Shown piece by piece: positions 1 through 6,326 of a stretch of DNA of 7,859 nucleotides. Source of the stretch: CAJQND01 sp051010055 (GTDB lineage Bacteria > Pseudomonadota > Alphaproteobacteria > Rhizobiales > CAJQND01); contig JBPCVY010000178.1 of the NCBI GenBank assembly GCA_051010055.1, positions 1 to 7,859 of the forward strand, given 5' to 3'. Within the stretch, counting starts at the first letter, position 1. Every line of letters begins with the position of its first letter. The translations under genes and the position numbers were made by a program. The notes beneath the pieces were generated by a model that saw nothing but the letters and a program-made list of their open reading frames with translations, ran no database searches and was not told the origin of the DNA.

Positions 1-379
1 TGATTTTGCCGGCTGGCAGGAGATACCTGAGCGGTTCCAGGACCGCCCGTTTCATGCCCATAACCGGCTCATCAAATCATCGGCCTTCAACGAAGCAGAG
101 CGCCGTGAAACCGCGCGCGAGGTGGCAAGCCGGCTTGGTGAAGCAAGAGCGCCGGTGCATGTGATTTTGCCCAATCAGGGCATCGAGGAATGGGATAAAC
201 CGGGCGGGGCGGCTCATGATGCAGAAGGCCTGGCTGCATTTTTGGATGAAATGCGCACTGTCATCAAACCGCCTTTGGAGATGAGCGAAATCGATGCCCA
301 TATCAACGACCAGCTTTTCGCTGATACCGCTCTTAAGATCTTCGATGATTGGGTGGCCGATGGAACGGTCAAGACCTGA
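1..379 (+). CDS. Tm-1-like ATP-binding domain (UPF0261) protein, C-terminal fragment
   Basis: An open frame enters the window at its left edge and runs from base 2 to a TGA at 377-379, giving 125 visible residues. The visible part matches the C-terminal portion of UPF0261/Tm-1-like proteins. It has an HNRLIKSSAFN segment near residue 20, a PVHVILPNQGIEEWDKPGG stretch followed by a HDAEG motif near residues 51-76, and the closing DAHIND motif before an FADTALKIFDDW helix. Family members are about 400-430 residues, so roughly the last third is seen and the start lies upstream. The biochemical role of bacterial members is not settled. The family is named after the tomato Tm-1 virus-resistance protein and often sits beside a phosphoenolpyruvate-hydrolase-like TIM-barrel gene. 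No such neighbour is visible here, but it could lie upstream. The gene converges on the CoA-transferase gene and is not in its operon. The family call is fairly sure; the function is unknown. Confidence 0.8.
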   Translation, partial: DFAGWQEIPERFQDRPFHAHNRLIKSSAFNEAERRETAREVASRLGEARAPVHVILPNQGIEEWDKPGGAAHDAEGLAAFLDEMRTVIKPPLEMSEIDAHINDQLFADTALKIFDDWVADGTVKT

Positions 380-479
380 GGGAAATTCTCTGGAGCGTTG
401 CGACGAACTATCGGTCGCATAGACTTCAAGCACCTAATCACAATGCGGGCGGCTGGTGCTGGTCTTTGGAGCCGAACCA
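380..479. other. Convergent intergenic region, 100 bp
   Basis: This gap separates the stop of the Tm-1-like gene from the stop of the CoA-transferase gene on the opposite strand. Termination of both transcripts would be expected here. The only structure I see is a 6-bp inverted repeat, TGCGAC at 399-404 and GTCGCA at 414-419, with a 9-nt loop. No T-tract follows it on either strand, so a rho-independent terminator cannot be called. No gene is evident. Confidence 0.5.
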
Positions 480-1682
480 TCAGGGGCCGGTTTGAAGCGC
501 AGCGCCAGTGTCCAGCAGGGTTGCGATTTCTCCTTGTGAGAACCCGGCCTCTTTCAGAATCTCTGTTGTGTGCTGTCCAAGCAAAGGCGCTGGCCTGTTA
601 ACATCACCGGGGGTTCGTGAAAACTTAACCGGCAGGCCGAGTGTCTGTACCTCACCTGCTACTGGGTGCTCCACCGAAGGCACCATTGAACGCGCAATTG
701 CCTGCGGATCGGCATGCATTTCTTTCACGTCCAAAACCGGTCCTGCCGGCAAACCGCCATCTTCAAAGGCTTTCAGCCAATCATCGGTTGACCGTTTGCG
801 CATGATGGCGTGCAGTTCATTTGCCAGTGCAAGCCGGTTGGTGATTCGGCCGGAATTGTCCAAAAAACGGCTGTCTCGGCCCAAATGCTCTGCATTGATA
901 ATCTGGATAAAAGTCTCCCAGTTTTTTTGGTTTGCCGCGCCGACATTAATCCACCCATCGGCGGTTTCAAACGCCTGGTAGGGGGCGTTGAGAGGGTGGG
1001 CGGAGCCCATAGGCCCTGGTGCCTCGCCGGTGGCAAAAGCAATTGCCGACTGCCAGTAGGTTTGGGTTATGGCTGCCTCAAACAGCGATGTGTCGACCTT
1101 TTGGCCTTCGCCTGTTTTGAGCTTGTGGGCATAAGCAGCCGCGACCCCCATCGCGGCGAGAATGCCTGCTGTTATATCGGAAATAGGCGCGCCAACTTTG
1201 ACAGGAGGTCTGCCAGCGTCTTCGCCGGTGATTGACATCAAACCCGACATTCCTTGTGCAATGAGATCGAATCCGCCCCGTTCCGCATAAGGGCCCGTGC
1301 GCCCGAACCCTGAAAGTTCGGTGTAGATCAGGCCCGGGTTCTCTGCGCGAAGAACATCATAACCAAGCTCCAGCTTTTCCATGGTGCCCTTGCGGTAATT
1401 TTCGATGAGCACATCTGCGTCTTTCACCAGACGCAGCAAAGCCCTTTTGCCGCCTTTCTTGGTGAGATCGAGGACTATACCGCGCTTGTTCCGGTTCATC
1501 ATCATGAACGCAGCGCTTTCGCCATAGATATCAGGCGGAAGGAACCGGCGCGTATCATCGCCGGCCGGCTTTTCAACCTTCACCACGTCGGCGCCCATAT
1601 CCGCCAGCATCAGTCCGCAAACCGGCCCGGCCATGATGTGGCTAAGCTCTATAACCCGACATCCAGACAACGGTCCCGGCAT
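480..1682 (-). CDS. CaiB/BaiF family (class III) CoA-transferase
   Basis: This 400-residue protein has the usual length of family III CoA-transferases, which move CoA between carboxylic acids through enzyme-bound anhydride and thioester intermediates. The N-terminus carries the family pattern VIELSHIMAGPVCG (10-23), followed by LADMGADVVKVEKP (26-39) and NRNKRGIVLDL (63-73). An ENYRKGTMEKLELGYD stretch lies at 94-109 and SGFGRTGPYAERGGFDL at 124-140. The Asp in the PISDITAG segment is residue 169, the same number as the catalytic aspartate of formyl-CoA transferase, so the enzyme should be active. It is cytoplasmic, with no signal peptide. The ATG lies 1 nt after the crotonase stop, with a GGAAGGG Shine-Dalgarno inside that gene's end. 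It is the last gene of the four-gene operon, which suggests translational coupling to the crotonase and a shared substrate. The acid and the CoA donor cannot be read from sequence; formyl-, carnitine- and dicarboxylate-specific members all share these motifs. Confidence 0.93.
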   Translation of the reverse strand: MPGPLSGCRVIELSHIMAGPVCGLMLADMGADVVKVEKPAGDDTRRFLPPDIYGESAAFMMMNRNKRGIVLDLTKKGGKRALLRLVKDADVLIENYRKGTMEKLELGYDVLRAENPGLIYTELSGFGRTGPYAERGGFDLIAQGMSGLMSITGEDAGRPPVKVGAPISDITAGILAAMGVAAAYAHKLKTGEGQKVDTSLFEAAITQTYWQSAIAFATGEAPGPMGSAHPLNAPYQAFETADGWINVGAANQKNWETFIQIINAEHLGRDSRFLDNSGRITNRLALANELHAIMRKRSTDDWLKAFEDGGLPAGPVLDVKEMHADPQAIARSMVPSVEHPVAGEVQTLGLPVKFSRTPGDVNRPAPLLGQHTTEILKEAGFSQGEIATLLDTGAALQTGP

Positions 1683-1683
1683 A

Positions 1684-2460
1684 CTATTTGCCCTTCCAAT
1701 CTGGTTTGCGCTTGCCCAGAAATGCCGTAATGCCTTCCTTGAAATCTTCGCTCATGTAGCACTCGACAATCAAATCGCTGCAGTCGGCCTTCGCCCCATC
1801 AACCCTTAATCTGCGTAACGCTTCTTTTGCCGCCCGCATGGTGAGCGGGGCGTGATGAGACATCTGCCCGGCCAGTTCCACTGCGCGCGCATGCACATCA
1901 GAAGGGGTTTCCAGAACTTCCGCGATAAGCCCGATGGATTTTGCTTCCTCAGTGCCGACAAGCCTTGCGGTCAGAATGAGCTCCCGCACCCTTCCAGCAC
2001 CGATAATCACCGCCAGCCGGTTGAGGTTTCCGATGGAAAGACAATTCCCAAGGGTGCGGGCGATTGGAAAGCCAAACTTGAGGGACCAATCGCATAGCCG
2101 GATATCACATGCAGCAGCAATGGCCGCTCCACCGCCTGTGCAGGCACCGTTTATGGCGGCGATGGTCGGCACCGGGCACATCTCGACATCACGCAAAACC
2201 TTGTCCATTGTTGCTTCATAGTCGAGCGCATGCTGCGGCTCGGTGAAGTCGTAGAACTGCGCCATATCTGTTCCCGCCGCGAACGCCTTTTCTCCGGCGC
2301 CGCGCACGATGATTGCCTTGATGTCGCCGCCAAGCTCCACATTGCGGCAAATCTCTGCCAGCTTTTCGTACATGCCGAATGTAAGAGCGTTGCGCGCCTG
2401 CGGCCTGTTGAGGGTGACATGACCGATATCCCCGTCCACCTCAAAAAGCAGTTCACTCAA
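1684..2460 (-). CDS. Crotonase-fold (enoyl-CoA hydratase/isomerase family) protein lacking both canonical catalytic Glu
   Basis: At 258 residues this is a full-length crotonase-superfamily protein. It has GHVTLNRPQARNAL at 13-26, the first oxyanion-hole segment AFAAGTDMAQF at 59-69, the second INGACTGGG at 103-111, and CDIRLC at 118-123. A C-terminal APLTMRAAKEALRRL helix lies at 204-218. In rat enoyl-CoA hydratase the two catalytic glutamates are in the GGGCE and FGQPE motifs, 20 residues apart. Here these positions are Ala113 (GGGAA) and Ile133 (FGFPI). The CoA-binding fold and oxyanion hole are therefore retained, but classical hydration is doubtful; isomerase, hydrolase, lyase or another activity is possible. 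The start is TTG at 2460: an in-frame TGA lies two codons upstream, and a GAGGGGG Shine-Dalgarno sits 8 nt before it. The gene follows the aldolase by 50 nt and precedes the CoA-transferase by 1 nt, so it probably acts on that enzyme's acyl-CoA product. The family is sure; the reaction is unknown. Confidence 0.9.
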   Translation of the reverse strand: MSELLFEVDGDIGHVTLNRPQARNALTFGMYEKLAEICRNVELGGDIKAIIVRGAGEKAFAAGTDMAQFYDFTEPQHALDYEATMDKVLRDVEMCPVPTIAAINGACTGGGAAIAAACDIRLCDWSLKFGFPIARTLGNCLSIGNLNRLAVIIGAGRVRELILTARLVGTEEAKSIGLIAEVLETPSDVHARAVELAGQMSHHAPLTMRAAKEALRRLRVDGAKADCSDLIVECYMSEDFKEGITAFLGKRKPDWKGK

Positions 2461-2466
2461 AATTCA

Positions 2467-2475
2467 TTCCCCCTC
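2467..2475 (-). promoter_or_regulatory. Shine-Dalgarno deciding the crotonase TTG start
   Basis: On the minus strand this reads GAGGGGGAA. Its G-rich core ends 8 nt before the TTG at 2460. The nearby ATG at 2467-2465 is in another frame and stops after four codons. An in-frame TGA lies two codons before the TTG, so TTG is the only credible start. Confidence 0.65.
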
Positions 2476-2510
2476 ACAATGGAAGCTTCAACGCAGCTAT
2501 ATGGTTCACC

Positions 2511-3275
2511 CTATGCGTTGGCCTTTACACCCGCAGCAATCGCCTTTGCGCCTGCAAGCATCATACCCTGTTCTGATCCTATAAAGAAAACGCTCACGCC
2601 AAGCTTTTTGAGTTCTGCAACGTCATCAGTGTTGGGCGCAAAAGTTATGCACGCGCGATTGTGATGGTGGGCAGCTTCGCCCACCTTGCCGATGGCTGCG
2701 CGCACTTCCGGTGCAGCCGGCCCGGATGCACCCAGGCAAACCGCCAAGTCCGCTGGTCCCACAAACAATCCATCTATCCCCTCAACCGCGGCAATCTCAT
2801 CTATGGCGTCTACTGCTTCGGGCTCCTCAATTTGAGCGATGACAATTGTTTCTTCTTTGCTTTGCTGCATCAAATCAGCCATGGGCCGGGTGGCGAACCC
2901 GCCCCATCTTGTTGATCCGGCAAAGCCGCGACCGCCATGGCCAAAGCGTGCCAGTTTCGCAATTTCCCGGGCTTTTTCAACGCTCGCCACGTGCGGAACG
3001 ACGATACCGGTTCCACCGCAATCCAGGGCATTGAGGATTGCCGCCGAACTGCCATCTGGTGTTCTGACGAGAACAGGGAACTTCAATGCCCTTGCCATGG
3101 CAAGACATGCATCCATCCTGCCCCGATCGAAAGGTGCATGTTCTGCGTCCAGAGCCACAAAGTCGAGGCCGGACATGGCGAGGAGTTCAATCAGCTCGTG
3201 GGCCGGTGTTTTCATGAAGGTTCCGGCAAGCATCTCACCGTTCAACATGCGTGTACGTAGCAAAGCATCGGTCAA
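2511..3275 (-). CDS. HpcH/HpaI family class II aldolase (2-keto-3-deoxy acid / 4-hydroxy-2-oxo acid aldolase type)
   Basis: This 254-residue TIM-barrel protein matches the length of HpaI, GarL and RhmA aldolases. Those enzymes reversibly cleave 4-hydroxy-2-oxo acids to pyruvate plus an aldehyde, using a divalent metal. Active-site residues are in the expected order: His46 in LDAEHAPFD, Arg71 in LVRTPDG, metal ligand Glu150 in IAQIEEPEA, and Asp176 in VGPADLA. A glycine-rich GFAGSTRWGGF loop lies at 117-127. The His46 motif argues for the HpaI branch over the CitE/citramalyl-CoA lyase branch. The start is TTG at 3275, with a GAAGGAG Shine-Dalgarno 8 nt upstream. It is the second gene of the operon, 19 nt after the LDH2-type dehydrogenase. 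The neighbouring sugar-acid dehydratase would supply a 2-keto-3-deoxy acid, so cleavage of such an acid to pyruvate and a short aldehyde is the likely job; that link is inference. The exact substrate (pentonate, hexonate or dicarboxylate derived) is not determinable. No defects are seen. Confidence 0.9.
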   Translation of the reverse strand: MTDALLRTRMLNGEMLAGTFMKTPAHELIELLAMSGLDFVALDAEHAPFDRGRMDACLAMARALKFPVLVRTPDGSSAAILNALDCGGTGIVVPHVASVEKAREIAKLARFGHGGRGFAGSTRWGGFATRPMADLMQQSKEETIVIAQIEEPEAVDAIDEIAAVEGIDGLFVGPADLAVCLGASGPAAPEVRAAIGKVGEAAHHHNRACITFAPNTDDVAELKKLGVSVFFIGSEQGMMLAGAKAIAAGVKANA

Positions 3276-3283
3276 GTCTGGCT

Positions 3284-3290
3284 CTCCTTC
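3284..3290 (-). promoter_or_regulatory. Shine-Dalgarno deciding the aldolase TTG start
   Basis: The minus strand reads GAAGGAG here, 8 nt before the TTG at 3275. It falls in the 19-nt gap after the dehydrogenase stop. The first in-frame ATG is ten codons into the protein and would remove the conserved N-terminal segment, so the TTG is preferred. Confidence 0.65.
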
Positions 3291-3294
3291 GGAT

Positions 3295-4395
3295 CTAGCG
3301 TTTTGGACGGGGCGCCGGGAAATCGGTTTCTGGTATCTGGTAGGTTTGTGCGGCTAGTTTCAGGCTTTCCCATGTTTCAGCTGAGAGAGGAACGCCATTT
3401 GCCAATCGTTCTGACTTTTTGGCTCGCTCTGGATCGCCTGGGATTTGTACCGGCTTGGATGTATCGGTTGGCGCTGCTGAGCGGACAAATTCAATGTAGC
3501 TGTTCACCGCTTCAGGCAATCCACCCTCATTTTGGAATGCACCGGGTGCAATGAAAATGGACAACATGCCATTATGTGGCGCGCTGCCCGGGCCGGTTGT
3601 GCCGGAACCGGTGAGGGCGCCTGCCAGAAGTTCACAGGCCAGCGCCAGGCCGGAACCCTTATGATCACCCATAGGCAACAAGGCGCCTGGCCCATGGCGC
3701 GGGTTTGGAACACCTCCCGCCGGCACATCTCCATAAAGCACAGCTGGGTCATGAGTGGGCTGGCCTGAACCGTCCACCAGACTTCCCATTGGCACAATAT
3801 TGTTCGCATTCAGCGCCACAAGGGCCTTGCCTTCTGCAATTTTGGAGGTCGCAAAGTCCAGAAGAAAGTCATCGCCGTTTTCGTTCGGAAAGCCGATGGC
3901 AACCGGCGCGGTGGATATGCGGCGCTCAGCGCCTCCAAAAGGCGCAACCAGCATGCTTTGGGCAACATTGACGAAATGAATGGAGACTATGCCTTGCGCG
4001 CATGCCAGTTCAGCCAATGCGCCAATGCGGCCCAGGTGCCCGGAATTCTTAAGGCCAATGACAGCGGTGCCTTCCTGCTTTGCCTTTTCAACACCCAACT
4101 CCACTGCCTGCCGTCCCAGCACCTGGCCAAATCCGTTTTGCCCATCCAGCAGCGCGAATGTATCTGACTGGGTGATGACTTCGGCGGTTTGCCCGAATTT
4201 CATCTGTCCCTTTGCAGCGCCTTCCAGATAGCGGGGTACCCGAACCACTCCGTGACTGTCGTGACCTGCAAGGTTTGCATCCACCAAATGCGTGGCGATG
4301 GCTTCTGCTTCGCTTCCATCAGCACCCGCAGCACGGAAAATCCTCTCGATAAAACCGGTCAGATCTTCAGACTGCAGCGTTACGTCCTTGCCCAT
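3295..4395 (-). CDS. Malate/L-lactate dehydrogenase (LDH2) family oxidoreductase, YbiC-like
   Basis: From the ATG at 4395 this encodes 366 residues, close to E. coli YbiC (hydroxycarboxylate dehydrogenase B, about 361). The family catalyses NAD(P)-dependent interconversion of 2-hydroxy and 2-oxo acids and has its own fold, unrelated to the Rossmann-fold LDH/MDH. Visible motifs are NLAGHDSHG (41-49, with His48), the NSGHLGRIG segment (117-125, with His120), VSIHFVN (137-143), LLDFATSKIAEGK (178-190) and GDHKGSGLAL (243-252). The pattern of motifs and the KPVQIPGDPE tail region resemble YbiC more than malate or ureidoglycolate dehydrogenases. The frame is open to an ATG at 4521, but the extra 42 residues do not look like the family and would overlap the divergent gene's region. 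The chosen ATG precedes a typical family N-terminus, with a weak AAGG about 10 nt upstream. It is the first gene of the four-gene operon. The substrate is unknown; a 2-hydroxy acid linked to sugar-acid breakdown is likely. Confidence 0.88.
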   Translation of the reverse strand: MGKDVTLQSEDLTGFIERIFRAAGADGSEAEAIATHLVDANLAGHDSHGVVRVPRYLEGAAKGQMKFGQTAEVITQSDTFALLDGQNGFGQVLGRQAVELGVEKAKQEGTAVIGLKNSGHLGRIGALAELACAQGIVSIHFVNVAQSMLVAPFGGAERRISTAPVAIGFPNENGDDFLLDFATSKIAEGKALVALNANNIVPMGSLVDGSGQPTHDPAVLYGDVPAGGVPNPRHGPGALLPMGDHKGSGLALACELLAGALTGSGTTGPGSAPHNGMLSIFIAPGAFQNEGGLPEAVNSYIEFVRSAAPTDTSKPVQIPGDPERAKKSERLANGVPLSAETWESLKLAAQTYQIPETDFPAPRPKR

Positions 4396-4432
4396 ATCGC
4401 CCAATGCCTTGCGCCTTTGGTCAGATTGCAGG

Positions 4433-4454
4433 GGAGTTTCATGAATGAAGCTCC
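4433..4454. promoter_or_regulatory. 22-bp near-palindrome, candidate operator
   Basis: The left arm is GGAGTTTCAT and the right arm is ATGAAGCTCC, separated by a 2-bp GA centre. Nine of ten arm positions are complementary; the single mismatch is T4437 against G4450. It lies 38-59 bp upstream of the ATG of the LDH2-led operon and 108-129 bp upstream of the dehydratase ATG. Size and position fit a dimeric repressor or activator such as those of the GntR, LacI or IclR families. No regulator gene is present in the window, so the binding protein is unknown. Confidence 0.5.
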
Positions 4455-4549
4455 AAACAGTCTTCAACCAGCGAGCGGGGCAGTCAAGATGGATAATGGA
4501 ACCAATTGCATTTGTGTTCATTGCTTGCCACTATCTCCGCGGGGTGAAT

Positions 4550-4554
4550 AGGGG
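4550..4554 (+). promoter_or_regulatory. Shine-Dalgarno supporting the dehydratase start at 4562
   Basis: AGGGG lies 7 nt before the ATG at 4562. It supports this start over the upstream in-frame ATGs at 4445 and 4496. Confidence 0.5.
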
Positions 4555-4561
4555 CTTGGGG

Positions 4562-6304
4562 ATGACATCCAGAAAACGAAAAAAGTATGAGGATCTGCGC
4601 AGCAAGCGGTGGTTTGGTGTTCCCGGCCTGCGCGCCTTCGGCCATCGCTCGCGCGCAATGCAGATGGGTTATGATGCGGCAGACTGGGCGGGAAAGCCTG
4701 CAATCGGCATCATCAACACCTGGTCGGATATAAATCCCTGCCATGTTCACTTCAAGGAACGGGTTGAGGACATAAGGCGCGGTGTTCTGCAGGCAGGCGG
4801 CTTTCCAATTGAATTGCCGGCAATGTCTTTGTCAGAGCCCTTTGTAAAGCCAACCACCATGCTCTATCGCAATTTCTTGGCGATGGAGACAGAAGAGCTT
4901 TTGCGCTCGCACCCCGTGGACGGCGTTGTGCTTATGGGTGGATGCGACAAGACCACTCCGGGCCTGTTGATGGGCGCCATCAGCATGGATTTGCCGACTA
5001 TCTATTTTCCAGCCGGGCCCATGTTACGCGGCAACTGGAAGGGCAATCCCTTGGGCAGCGGTTCGGATTCCTGGAAATACTGGGATGAGCTGCGGGCAGG
5101 AAACATAACCGAGGATGATTGGACGGAAGTGGAGGAGGGGATTGCCCGCTCGTTCGGTCATTGCATGACCATGGGCACCGCCAGCACCATGACGTCAATT
5201 GCCGAAGCGCTTGGCTTTATACTTCCAGGCGGGGCTTCAATTCCTGCGCCAGATGCCAATCACACCCGCCTTGCCGCGGCCTGCGGGCGGCGCATTGTTG
5301 ATATGGTGTGGGAGGACCTCAAGCCTTCAGACATCCTATCGCGGGCCTCCTTTGAGAACGCGATTGCCGCTGCCATGGCGATGGGTTGTTCTACCAATGC
5401 AATCATCCATGTGGTGGCCCTAGCCCGGCGGGCAGGGTTCGACATCGGGCTTGATGATTTCGATGAAATTGGGTGCAAGGTTCCGGTTATCGCCAACATC
5501 CGGCCCAATGGCGACACGTATCTTATGGAAGATTTCTACTATGCAGGGGGGCTGCGGGCGATGCTGAAACGCATTGAGCAGCACCTTGATAGCACTTGCG
5601 CAACGGTTACCGGCGCCAGTCTTGGTGATAATCTCGATGGCGCGCAAATCTATGATGATGAAATCATCCGACCTCTGAACAATCCGATTTGCGCAACCGG
5701 TGCGCTGACCGTGTTGAAGGGCAACCTTGCGCCAGACGGATGCGTGATGAAGGTTTCAGCCCTTGATGAGCGGTTCCTGAAACATTCCGGCCCGGCGCTG
5801 GTGTTTGACGATTATCCCTCGATGAAAGCGGCGGTGGACGATGAAAATATCGACGTGACGCCTGATACGGTTATGATCTTGCGCAATGCAGGCCCATTGG
5901 GCGGGCCTGGTATGCCCGAATGGGGCATGCTGCCCATTCCGAAAAAACTCGTGAAACAGGGGGTGCGCGATATGCTGCGCATCTCAGATGCCCGCATGAG
6001 CGGTACAAGCTATGGCGCCTGCGTCTTGCATGTGGCGCCGGAATCCTTTGTCGGCGGGCCGCTGGCGTTGGTCGAAAATGGCGATATCATCTCGCTTGAT
6101 GTGGCGGAAAGATCCATCACCCTGAATGTTGACGATGAAGAACTGGCCCGCCGCTGCAAAGCCTGGACAGCGCCAAAGCCGCGATATGAGCGGGGCTATG
6201 GCTGGATGTTTTCACGCCACATCAAACAGGCGGACGATGGCTGCGACTTTGATTTCCTGGAGACATCATTCGGCGCCACCATTGATGACCCGGATATCTT
6301 TTAG
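4562..6304 (+). CDS. IlvD/Edd family sugar-acid dehydratase (L-arabinonate/D-xylonate dehydratase-like)
   Basis: From the ATG at 4562 this is a 580-residue protein, the length of the [2Fe-2S] aldonate dehydratases. These enzymes remove water from C2-C3 of a sugar acid to give a 2-keto-3-deoxy acid. The three cluster cysteines fit Cys60 (NTWSDINPC), Cys128 (GGCDKTTP) and Cys201 (GHCMTMGTAS). Mg-site candidates are Glu92 (SEP), Asp129, Lys130 (carbamylated in structures) and Glu453 (MPEWG). Ser480 in DARMSGTSYG is the expected catalytic base. The N-terminal SKRWFGVPGLRAFGHRSR stretch is typical of the aldonate dehydratase branch rather than biosynthetic IlvD or phosphogluconate dehydratase Edd. 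The longer frame from 4445 adds 39 residues unlike the family; an AGGGG lies 7 nt before the chosen ATG. It is transcribed divergently from the aldolase-containing operon, so both may answer to the same signal. Its product could feed the HpcH/HpaI aldolase (inference). The exact sugar acid is not determinable from sequence. Confidence 0.92.
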   Translation: MTSRKRKKYEDLRSKRWFGVPGLRAFGHRSRAMQMGYDAADWAGKPAIGIINTWSDINPCHVHFKERVEDIRRGVLQAGGFPIELPAMSLSEPFVKPTTMLYRNFLAMETEELLRSHPVDGVVLMGGCDKTTPGLLMGAISMDLPTIYFPAGPMLRGNWKGNPLGSGSDSWKYWDELRAGNITEDDWTEVEEGIARSFGHCMTMGTASTMTSIAEALGFILPGGASIPAPDANHTRLAAACGRRIVDMVWEDLKPSDILSRASFENAIAAAMAMGCSTNAIIHVVALARRAGFDIGLDDFDEIGCKVPVIANIRPNGDTYLMEDFYYAGGLRAMLKRIEQHLDSTCATVTGASLGDNLDGAQIYDDEIIRPLNNPICATGALTVLKGNLAPDGCVMKVSALDERFLKHSGPALVFDDYPSMKAAVDDENIDVTPDTVMILRNAGPLGGPGMPEWGMLPIPKKLVKQGVRDMLRISDARMSGTSYGACVLHVAPESFVGGPLALVENGDIISLDVAERSITLNVDDEELARRCKAWTAPKPRYERGYGWMFSRHIKQADDGCDFDFLETSFGATIDDPDIF

Positions 6305-6326
6305 GCTCCGCGAAAGCCAAAGCGCC

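Larger units (their letters stand above)
4396..4561. promoter_or_regulatory. Divergent promoter region between the LDH2-led operon and the dehydratase gene
   Basis: These 166 bp separate the chosen ATG of the minus-strand operon from the chosen ATG of the plus-strand dehydratase, so both promoters should lie here. I see a 22-bp near-palindrome at 4433-4454. Possible -10-like elements occur at 4492-4497 (GATAAT, plus strand) and 4531-4536 (CTATCT), but neither has a convincing -35 element at proper spacing. The two frames can be read open through this stretch in opposite directions with longer N-termini (to 4521 and from 4445). Those extensions do not resemble their families and are probably untranslated. 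Confidence 0.6.

Noticed and set aside
399..419. Stem-loop (6-bp stem, 9-nt loop) between convergent genes as a bidirectional terminator
   Set aside because: The stem is short and no T-tract follows on either strand, so it is not distinguishable from chance.
77..480. Minus-strand open frames (118 and 88 codons) over the Tm-1-like gene
   Set aside because: The plus-strand frame carries recognisable UPF0261 motifs to its stop; the opposing frames resemble nothing and partly depend on the non-coding gap.
508..1235. Plus-strand open frames of 157 and 141 codons opposite the CoA-transferase gene
   Set aside because: They are antisense shadows of a well-conserved coding region, show no family resemblance, and overlap each other in different frames.
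480..3275. Itaconate or citramalate type degradation cluster (CoA-transferase, hydratase, citramalyl-CoA lyase)
   Set aside because: The gene order is suggestive, but the lyase candidate has HpaI-branch active-site motifs (DAEHAPFD, PADL) rather than CitE-type ones, and the crotonase lacks both hydratase glutamates.
2230..3357. Plus-strand open frames of 144 and 172 codons opposite the crotonase and aldolase genes
   Set aside because: The minus-strand genes have intact active-site motifs and ribosome binding sites. The opposing frames read as low-quality, Ser/Pro/Arg-rich translations typical of antisense frames.
4492..4536. Promoter -10 elements GATAAT (4492-4497) and CTATCT (4531-4536)
   Set aside because: No good -35 element at 16-18 bp was found for either, so I do not call a promoter.
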